From positions 930,001-994,000 of the forward strand of contig NC_063069.1 in the NCBI RefSeq assembly GCF_022605165.1: a stretch of 64,000 nucleotides of DNA, written 5' to 3'. A model generated the notes under the pieces. That model was given only the letters and a program-made list of their open reading frames with translations, was not told the DNA's origin and searched no databases. Shown here one piece after another: positions 56,133 through 64,000 of the stretch (the first letter of the stretch is position 1; each line of letters begins with the position of its first letter). The translations under genes and the position numbers were made by a program. The stretch comes from Purpureocillium takamizusanense. Its lineage: Eukaryota > Ascomycota > Sordariomycetes > Hypocreales > Ophiocordycipitaceae.

Positions 56133-57462
56133 GATGAAAGCTGAGTTCCTCTATGCAGCAGTGGGACTTGCGTCTGATGGTGGTAGAATCGCAGGAAACC
56201 AAGGCGACTCTCAGGAGTGGCTTCTAGATGGATGAGTGTCTTTCTATAACGACTGCGGAAACGTGGCTCCGCTACTGTCGACGTGGACGAGCATGCCCTT
56301 TTGGATCAATCGTCATCAAAGGCCAAGCTATTAAACAAGCTCTGATGATGTTATTGGGTTACAATCGCCGGTATGCAGCGGCGAATCCGGCCCCATAACG
56401 GGACAAGAAAATGAACCGAGGCCAGTTCCACCAGAGCTCCTTCGCCGCCGTGTCTCTTGAACACTGAAGCGCCCGGCACGGAGGTCCAACACCGGCAGAC
56501 ACGAGAGCCCGGTCGTCAGTATAGCAACGTCATCCTCGCGCCGCCACGGGGTCCCCCCACCCCAAAGCGAACTCGGCCGGAGGCGCCGAACTCATGGTGA
56601 CACGACATGAGACTGGGATTAATACCTCCCCCGGGGTATCCTGTTATAGCACGACTCCTCTTAAATGAGGTCTTTGGCGCTGGAGCATCAAATATTGAAG
56701 AGGAGCCTGGGTAAGAGCCTCGGTTGGAGATCCTCTTTCGCGCTTGAAGCTTGTCTTTTAGTTCCTTGACGACTTTAATGGATCTGCAACAAGTGCACCA
56801 AGTGCCGCAAGCTCCATCGAGCCGATGCTAGCGGCGGGTCCTAGACGCCACTGGCTACGAGCCGAGTGTAACCCCTGAACCATGAAATGGCCACGGGCCG
56901 ACGGAGAAATGCCCTGCGCCCAATGAGCGGTTTGGAAATGGCAACCGTTATTGACGCACCGTTTTCAGTTAATGGAAGTGATAACGACGGCAAGAAAACT
57001 TGGTGGGTATATTAGCTGCTGCTAATATTGGCTGTCGGACAGATATCGGGCAAAAGAGCGAGTGCAAGGACACCTGCGGACCACGCCGACGGATACTCCA
57101 TGGAACTCGACCAGCCGAGCCTCAGTCTCATGCGAACAGAACGGATACTATCGGGGATAGTGGTGTCCATGGTGTCCATGGACTCGCTTCTTGACGAGAC
57201 TGCATGTAGGAGAGTACTTACTGGCAACTGGTGTGTGTGTGTGTGTGTGTGTGTAACATAAGCTATACCGTGTACTACTACAATATACACACCAACTTAT
57301 ACAGCCAGCCACTGGACTATATATGACTGTATAGTCCATACTCTTAGTCGTTGTTTCCAGCCCAGACTCTTGATCCAACTATTGCCCTTGGCGTACTCCT
57401 CGCTCTTGCTCTAGTCAGCCTGCTCTCTGGCATTGATTCTCCCCTGGAGCTGCCCATCTACC
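56133..57462. promoter_or_regulatory. 1.3-kb shared promoter region, b5-b5 reductase / P450
   Basis: No gene seen. It separates two divergently transcribed redox genes. A (GT)12 run lies at 57231-57254 in the P450-proximal part, followed by an AT-rich stretch. Confidence 0.5.
57231..57254. repeat. (GT)12 microsatellite
   Basis: Uninterrupted GT dinucleotides 209 bp before the P450 ATG. Confidence 0.9.
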
Positions 57463-59307
57463 ATGTCAATCAAGCAGTTCTACCTCCTCGGCGAGGCCGC
57501 CTCAACGGCCAAAGACGTAGAGATTGACGACTCTGCAGACTTTGAGGAACTGCAAAGCATCGTGGCCTCGCACTTTGCCATAGTGGACCCAAAAAGTAAA
57601 TTGAGCACCTATAGCACGGTCATTGGCACCCAAGAGACTTGGGGGTGCTCAAGAAAGAGCACGACTCAGTACAGCCTAGCTAACCAGCCATCACTCTCAC
57701 AGGTGTCGGCTTCATTCACGACGGACAAAGGCTCACGGCCGTGTCCGACGTGCTGAGCAGCGAAGACGATCCCATAGCCGTCTCCATCTCCGGCAGGGCG
57801 GTGCGCGAGGTGCCCGGCCCATCGGGCATCCCTTACTTTGGCAACTATCTCGAGATCTACCCGGACCATCTCGGCAACCACCAGCGGCTGTTCGAAAAGT
57901 ACGGCCCCCTGTTCGTGACCAACAACATGGGCAGCCGCATCTACCACACCAACGACCCGCAGCTGTCGCAAATCTTCTTCGCCGAGGACGACTACTTCAC
58001 CAAGCGCATCGTCCCCGGCCACCCGCTGTACCCCATCAAGTCCCCCGAGGCGGGCGTCTTCCTGAGCGACACCGACACCGACGAGTGGCGCCAGGCGCAC
58101 AAGTTCCTGCCGCCCGCGCTGGGGCCCAAGGCGGTGCGGCACTACGCGCCCACGATGCAGAGGACGGTCGAGCAGGCGTTTGGCGTCCTCGACGAGCTCG
58201 ACGGGCGCGACGAGGCCTTCAACGTCTACCAGTACATGCTCAAGCTCGGCTCCCAGGCCGTCGGCGAGCTCGTCCTCGGCATCGACTTTGCGCACTTTAC
58301 CGGTGTCGACGCCCCGCTGCATGTCATGGTCCTCGAGATCGCGCGGTTCCTCGAGCTCAACAAGCGCGTCACCACCATGGGCTCGTGGTATGCCAAGATG
58401 CCGTTTGGTGACCCCAAGAAGCTGCGCCAGACCCAGAGCAATATCGATGAGATGATGATGGAGTCCATTGCCAAGGCGTCGCGTGGCCAAGAGGACCTCG
58501 AGCTACAGGACGCCGCGCTCAAGGCGGAGAACGTAGTCGGTACGAGGGCCCCTTCCCAGGCACACGATCGCAGAAATAGTAGAGTGATTGTCGACGGCTA
58601 ACGGACCGCTTCTCAACGCAGATTACTTTCTCCGCGCAACCGACAACAAGGGCAACAAGCTGCCACCGTCGCAATTCACCTCCACGCTTCTCGTGGCCAC
58701 CGCCGCCGGCTTCACCACCACGTCCTCCCTCCTCTCCTGGCTCATCTACAGCCTGGTGCAGTATCCAGGCAACCAGGAGCGTCTCCTCCAAGAGCTCATC
58801 GACCACGACTGGGCCGAAGACACGCAAGTCACGGCCGACCTCACCAACAGCCTGTCCTTCCTCGACAAGTTCATCAAGGAGACGCAGCGCCGGCACAACC
58901 CCTCGTACCAGCCCGGGCGGACCGCCAAGATCGACATGATCCTCCCCGGCGGCTACAAGCTGCCCAAGGGCTCCGTCGTCATCCCCGCCCTGCACCACAT
59001 CCACAACAACGACAAGATCTGGGACAACCCGGCGCGCTTCGATCCGGACCGATGGGACACGGAGCAGGTCAAGAACCGGTCGCCCGGCTCGTACATGCCC
59101 TTCGCCGCGGGGCCGCGCATGTGCGTCGGCTTCAACTTTGCCCTGCAGGAGATCAAGGTCTTCTTGCCCAAGCTCGTCTACAGGTACAAGTTTACTCTTG
59201 CCCAGGACGGACCCATCGAGTACGATCCGTACTTTCAGCTCATCAGGCCGAACAACTTGTACGTGCGGGCGGAGAGGAGGGTCAAGTGGCCCCCAAAGTC
59301 GGACTAG
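57463..59307 (+). CDS. Cytochrome P450 with unusual N-terminal domain
   Basis: Haem monooxygenase. Exons are 57463-57595, 57703-58539 and 58622-59307, 551 aa. The P450 fold starts near VPGPSGIPYFGNYLE. The I-helix is AAGFTTTSS, the K-helix ETQR, then PARFDPDRW and the haem loop FAAGPRMCVG (Cys491). There is no hydrophobic N-terminal anchor. Instead, residues 1 to about 85 read as a small alpha/beta domain (KQFYLL..., ADFEELQSIVASHFAI, VGFIHDGQRLT, DPIAVSISG) resembling a ubiquitin-like/PB1 fold, interrupted by intron 1. A soluble or membrane-peripheral enzyme fed by partner reductases is suggested. It is head-to-head with the b5-b5 reductase gene. Substrate unknown. Confidence 0.92.
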
Positions 59308-61157
59308 GTCGCGATGTTGGTTTCACATGTATACTTCGTACATACGGTCAAATCCGCGAGCGCAACTGAGTGAGTGTAGTGGGGGGATTTATATGTATCT
59401 TACAGGCGTTGAGGCGGGTGAGCACGGTGGCATATCACATACATATTTGGCATAGCGGTGGCTTCATGTTAAGACATATATGCAGGTCAGCACACAAGAT
59501 AGTGTACACATATCCACACATCTATTGAACTGAGCATGCACAAGAGAAGGCATCGCAGGGAGCAGCGTCTGCATGAGGGCCTATGAATTGTGATGCTGGA
59601 TGCTCAGCCTTTAGTCGCCCAACGATAGACGGGCGAGGCCTGTCGCGCATCCCTCGACAGGTCCTCCGGTGGCCGACATGAAGCTTCCAAGCTCGGTGCG
59701 CGGGAGTCTCACTCTGTCTGACGAGGATATGTCTGAGGAGCGCGACGATTAAAGCATGGAGCAATCGTCGCGTCCTGCTGCCGACGAGCGGCGTAGGGGA
59801 AGAGACAAACATCAACATCTGATGCGTGAACAGGTGGCGGAAGAGTTTTGTGGGTTACATCGTCCTCACCGTCAGCCGTAGGCGAGACACTGACATGGTG
59901 GACCGCATGGACGGAAGCAGCGCTGAAGAGGTTACACGAGCATGAGTGACGGCCGGATAGACCGATAGAGGGGCGCGTCAGTCTCCGCCCAGACACCTTT
60001 CAGCCCCATGTCCACCATTTCTACTGATGACTGCCCAGCTACGAAGAACCAGAACTATGAGCATAGTCAATGCTACTGTATCAAATTCGCCGATACGAAA
60101 ACATACAAGACATCAGGGTAGTTGACAATAGCGTGCAGAATCCAGATGAGGGAGAGCAGGTCCGGAATGAAGTTGGTGGCTGAGTCATCGCACAGCTAAA
60201 GCCGCGGCTTCCCGTCCGTTACTCGGAGCCATCCAAGCGGCTGCCACGACAGATGGCGGAACAGCGCGCAGTACCAGTACTAGCGCCCAAAGGCACAGGG
60301 GCAGGCACGTAGGTACACCTACCAGTGAACGTCCTACAGGGCTCGGCCCAGCACTGGCTGCCCTGAGACGCAGCCTCAAATCCCGTCAGCCCAGGTACTG
60401 GATTGGCCCAGCTGCGCCTGCGCCCCCCCCCAAAAACTTCGCCCGGAACCTGCTGAGAAGCGTCGGGTGCTGTGCTGAGACTGGAGGCGCTCACGCCCGC
60501 CCGCCCGCAAAAAGTCAGTCATCTGCCCTCCGCCAAACAAACGTGTGCCAAGCTCACACGCCAAACAGCCTCACCCTCCTCAGCCAGCCCGTCGCTCGTG
60601 CCCCCGGATCCAATTGTGCGGCTCGGCTCCTCGTCACCATCACGACCACGACGCTGCATCTCCTCGTCACCGCTGCCCCTAGTCCCGCGCCCTGCCGTTT
60701 CTCTCGACCGTCACCCGGTGCCCGCACCTCTGAGACCCTTACCCCCCGTGTGCGGCGCTTAGTGCCACCGCCAGCCAACGGCCAGCAACGACATCCTCGG
60801 CTCGCCCCAAGACGATACCAGAGCGATATACTATACCACCCGCGAATCCTCGTCCGAACAACGTCCCGTCCGGCCGCCACCGCTTGCGATACCGAAGCCC
60901 TGCTTTGCAAATCCAGCGACTTTTTTGACGCAACTTTTCGTCCCCGTAAACCCTTGTCGAGCGGCCATCAAAAAGGCGGCGCAGCCTCCTATCCCACGCG
61001 AGCGCGCCAACGACTCCAAGTCCGCCCAGAGCACAATATTTAAATGCTAGTCGAGCGGGCCGAGGAGGAACTCAGGCTCTGCGACTTGGGGAAGAGTCCG
61101 TCACGCCCAATTGGGTCAGCGCCGACGCCGTCGTGGTAGCACTCGTCTTCCGCCATC
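59308..61157. other. 1.85-kb intergenic, carrier promoter/leader
   Basis: No gene supported. The ORF at 60543-61043 lies in CT/CCG-rich leader-like sequence and shows no motif. AT-richer sequence sits at 59320-59530. Confidence 0.5.
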
Positions 61158-62382
61158 ATGTCTGCCGTCCGCGGACCGCAACTGCAACCCGCCTCACCCG
61201 CCGTCACGCCCGCCGCCATGCCTCCGGAGCCAGACGTCATCAGCGAGCCGGCCAAGGCGCCTGAGAAGTTCGTTGCCCTGCGCGAGCGCGTCTCGCAGCC
61301 CGTCATCGCGGCCTTTTGCGCCGGCGGGGTGGCCGGTGCCGTCTCGCGCACCGTCGTCTCGCCGCTCGAGCGGTTAAAGATCCTTATGCAGATCCAGAGC
61401 GTGGGCCGCGATGCGTACAAGCTGTCTGTCGGCCAGGCGCTCGCCAAGATGTGGAGGGAAGAAGGCTGGAGGGGCTTTATGCGCGGCAACGGCACCAACT
61501 GCATCCGCATCGTCCCTTACTCGGCTGTTCAGTTCAGCAGCTACAACTTTTACAAGAGAGTACGACCGTCCGTCGCAATTCTGTGCGAAAACCGGGTGCT
61601 GACATTTGAAAGAACATATTTGAGCCATACCCCGGTGCCGACCTGGCACCCCTTACTCGCCTCGTCTGCGGCGGCGTGGCGGGCATCACCTCCGTCTTCT
61701 TCACATACCCCCTCGACATCGTCCGCACGCGCCTATCCATCCAGTCCGCCAGCTTCGCTGAGCTAGGCGACAAGCCGAAACAGCTACCCGGCATGTGGGC
61801 AACACTGGCTCACATGTTCAAGACCGAGGGCGGCGTTCGCGCACTGTATCGCGGCATTGTCCCCACGGTGGCGGGCGTTGCACCCTACGTACGCACAATA
61901 TGCAGGTCCGGCCTTGTAGATCTCTGTGCTAACATGCAGGCCAGGTTGGCCTCAACTTTATGGTCTACGAGTCCGTGCGGAAACACTTTACCCCTGAAGG
62001 CGACAAGAACCCAAGCGCTGTTCGGAAACTGGCAGCCGGAGCTATTTCCGGAGCTGTCGCACAGACCTGCACATATCCCTTGTAAGACGAATGCATTCTC
62101 TCTTGTCCCCTCATGAGCCGCTCTGACCCAAGCAGTGATGTGCTACGTCGACGCTTCCAGATCAACACCATGTCAGGCATGGGCTATCAGTACAAGGGTA
62201 TCGGCGATGCCATCCGCGTCATTGTTCGACAAGAGGGCATTCGTGGCCTGTACAAAGGCATTGTCCCCAACCTGTTAAAGGTCGCCCCCAGCATGGCCTC
62301 AAGCTGGCTGAGTTTCGAAATGACGCGGGACTTCCTCACGGGTCTCAACCCGGACGCGGACGCAGAGTCTGCGTCCCTGTAA
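61158..62382 (+). CDS. Mitochondrial carrier family protein (SLC25; YPR011C-like)
   Basis: Inner-membrane solute carrier. Exons are 61158-61559, 61613-61888, 61945-62081 and 62136-62382, 353 aa. Three ~100-residue repeats, each with a PxD/ExxR signature: [20 protein letters not shown] and TYPFDVLRRRF. Short motifs [13 protein letters not shown] and [12 protein letters not shown] follow. The pattern is closest to yeast YPR011C (adenosine 5'-phosphosulphate/PAPS transport) and vertebrate SLC25A42 (CoA); which solute applies is inferred. Intron 3-prime sites: 61944 uses the distal AG of CAGGCCAG to restore [13 protein letters not shown]. The N-terminal 40 residues are Pro/Ala-rich and non-conserved. 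Confidence 0.95.
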
Positions 62383-62520
62383 CTATGTATAAAGCGCAGC
62401 AAGAGTTGAGTGGGCGGACTGCATGGCTTGGTGTCTCCTTGACATTCTTTCTTCTACTCGTCGTACAGTCCCACTGGTCTTTGTTTCCTTCTCCCTATTA
62501 GGGAGGTGAGGCGCAAAGGC

Positions 62521-62883
62521 CTACCTACTAGAGCACGAGAACAGGGTGGAATGGGGCGACGAAGTCGAATTACAATCTAGAGCAAGGACACTTACCCTTG
62601 GGAGTGACTCCTGGATAGCATACAGCAAAGGGGCGTCGGCACTGGATAGCACGCGACGCAGAGTGTCCCGCCGCTGAAAATAGACGAGCGATTGCTCATA
62701 CCTCGTACCTGACGATGACTTGGAAAACACGGTGGTGTGATGAGGTGAGGCGACATGGTCAGCGTTCAGTACTGAAAGCATGTCTTGCACGTGCGAGTTC
62801 CGCTGCTGGCCGCTGCGACCGGGACGATCCCCTGAGACGGGACCAGAGCGGGCGGCCATCTCCGCCGCCTTGGCCATGGTCAC
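62521..62883 (-). CDS. Weak candidate ORF, unknown protein
   Basis: A 120-residue ORF beginning MTMAKAAEMAARSG, reading a fairly natural sequence to YAIQESLPR. A consensus donor GTAAGT follows and would lead to a few more residues. It overlaps only intergenic sequence between the carrier and RPL18. No family is recognised, and the last residues (Ser-rich) look random. It could be a real small gene or chance in GC-rich DNA. Confidence 0.3.
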   Translation of the reverse strand: MTMAKAAEMAARSGPVSGDRPGRSGQQRNSHVQDMLSVLNADHVASPHHTTVFSKSSSGTRYEQSLVYFQRRDTLRRVLSSADAPLLYAIQESLPRVSVLALDCNSTSSPHSTLFSCSSR

Positions 62884-63170
62884 CGGGCCCGCATTCCTGG
62901 TGACTCGGTCAGCTCACCGAGATCATCTTCACCGACAGGTACGTACCCCACGCACTTCCCTGCTCACGTGCTCCACACCTGAGCTGCAAAAAGTGTGCCC
63001 TAACTGCCAAATTTTACCGCCTTTGCTCATGGAGGTCAGAGCCAATCAGAACACGCCATTGCGCAAAGCCCTGAAATTTCTCTCTATTGCCTTGGGTCTC
63101 GCAGCACCACTCCATCACGAAGGAGAAGATCGCATCGCCAACTGCTCCTCCAGCGACAACCACCGCCGCC

Positions 63171-64000
63171 ATGGGTACGTGAACAGCCATCCGGAATCAG
63201 CCAACGTGTGCGAGTGAGGAGAAACTCGGAAGAGGCAGACGTTGCTTTCCCTCGCCCCCATTTGTTCTTGTCTTCTTTTCTCTCCTAGCGAAGGCGTCGC
63301 AGCTTTTTCGTTTGGGAAGAAAAGGACGAACGATGGAGGCGCGAGGGCAGGCCGTCTCCTCGGACGTTGTTTCTCCTTGCGTCCTTTTGGCGCCGTCTCG
63401 TCCTCGTGACGAGATCTGAGCGGCCGAATCTTGAGCATACTTTGAACCAAGTGGCTGACGATGGTTTTTACTCTCTTCCAGGTATCGATCTCGACCGCCA
63501 CCACGTCAAGGGCACGCACCGCAAGGCGCCCAAGAGCGACAATGTCTACCTCAAGCTCCTGGTGAAGCTCTACAAGTTCCTGGCCCGTATGTCAATTCCC
63601 TGCAATCTGCGCGAATCGCCCGAAATTTTTTCTTGATCGGCCGCGACGGGGTTCCGTACGAGCAATATCGGTTGAAACGGGTACTGACGAGTTGTGCAGG
63701 CCGCACGGATGCCTCCTTCAACAAGGTCGTCCTCCGCCGGCTGTTCATGTCCAAGATCAACCGCCCCCCGGTCTCCCTGTCCCGCATCGTCGGCAACATC
63801 AACAAGGAGGGCGAGAAGCGCATCGTCGTCGTTGTCGGCACTGTCACCGATGACAACCGCCTGTTGGCCGTCCCCAAGGTCACCGTCGCCGCCCTGCGCT
63901 TCACCGCCACGGCCCGCGCTCGCATCGTCGCCGCCGGCGGCGAGGCCATCACCCTGGACCAGCTGGCCCTCCGTGCCCCTACCGGCAGCAACACCCTGAT
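63171..64000 (+). CDS. RPL18: 60S ribosomal protein L18 (3' end beyond window)
   Basis: Large-subunit protein eL18. Exons are 63171-63174, 63482-63586 and 63700 to beyond the window end. The first exon encodes only Met plus one nt of Gly (ATG G), followed by a 307-bp intron (GTACGT...CTTCCAG). The next exon begins [36 protein letters not shown], the conserved N-terminus. Exon 3 continues [29 protein letters not shown] and stops at the window edge near APTGSNTL. A short coding exon with a long first intron is typical of fungal ribosomal protein genes. Intron 2 has branch GTACTGACG. Confidence 0.96.

Noticed and set aside
60543..61043. 166-aa ORF before the mitochondrial carrier
   Set aside because: Ser/Pro/Arg-rich reading of pyrimidine-rich leader sequence; overlapping ORFs on both strands are equally long.

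Overview
The window is nuclear DNA of a filamentous ascomycete (Pezizomycotina). It is GC-rich and gene-dense. Most introns are short (about 48-120 bp) GT..AG introns with CTAAC/CTGAC-like branch sites, and the gene set is typically fungal: RFT1, DBP3, RPO31, a fimbrin, an ARE-type sterol acyltransferase, an SR protein and RPL18. The style of the proteins suggests Sordariomycetes, probably Hypocreales. That placement is an inference, because no rRNA or species marker is present. I support 25 protein-coding genes plus one weak candidate. Exon boundaries were worked out by hand from splice signals, reading phase and protein continuity, so treat them as models.

Layout. 0-8 kb: the 3' part of a zinc-type alcohol/formaldehyde dehydrogenase, the dolichol-oligosaccharide protein RFT1 (+), the rRNA-processing helicase DBP3 (-) and an unknown protein (-). 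8-17.3 kb: an SRAP/HMCES-type DNA-protein crosslink protein (+), an aldo-keto reductase (+), a secreted ascorbate-oxidase-type multicopper oxidase (+) and a Cys-rich single-pass membrane protein (-). 18.2-21.1 kb: a six-exon C2H2-like gene (-) with a 105-bp tandem repeat and a probable 1-nt frameshift at its 3' end. 23.6-28 kb: a small secreted protein, a small coiled-coil protein and an MFS transporter. 28-37 kb: RNA polymerase III largest subunit (-), a blasticidin-S-deaminase-like cytidine deaminase (+) and a DDHD phospholipase (-); the last two stop codons are only 12 bp apart. 37.8-51 kb: a CAX-type cation/H+ exchanger (-), a RING-like/ankyrin-like protein (-), fimbrin (+), a sterol/diacylglycerol O-acyltransferase (-) and an SR splicing factor (+). 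51-59.3 kb: a hydroxyacyl-CoA-dehydrogenase/beta-propeller fusion (-), a cytochrome b5-b5 reductase fusion (-) and, divergently, a cytochrome P450 with an unusual N-terminal domain (+). 61-64 kb: a mitochondrial carrier (+) and the start of RPL18 (+).

Most genes are independent housekeeping units. The one arrangement that suggests joint function is 54.6-59.3 kb, where a self-contained NAD(P)H-cytochrome b5 electron donor lies head-to-head with a P450 that lacks a membrane anchor and carries an apparent beta-grasp-like N-terminus. Other points for a second look are the fused dehydrogenase/propeller, a GC-AG intron in the acyltransferase gene, micro-exons of 4 and 7 coding nt, repeated use of distal tandem splice acceptors, a G-quadruplex-prone telomere-like intron repeat, and the frameshifted C2H2 gene.
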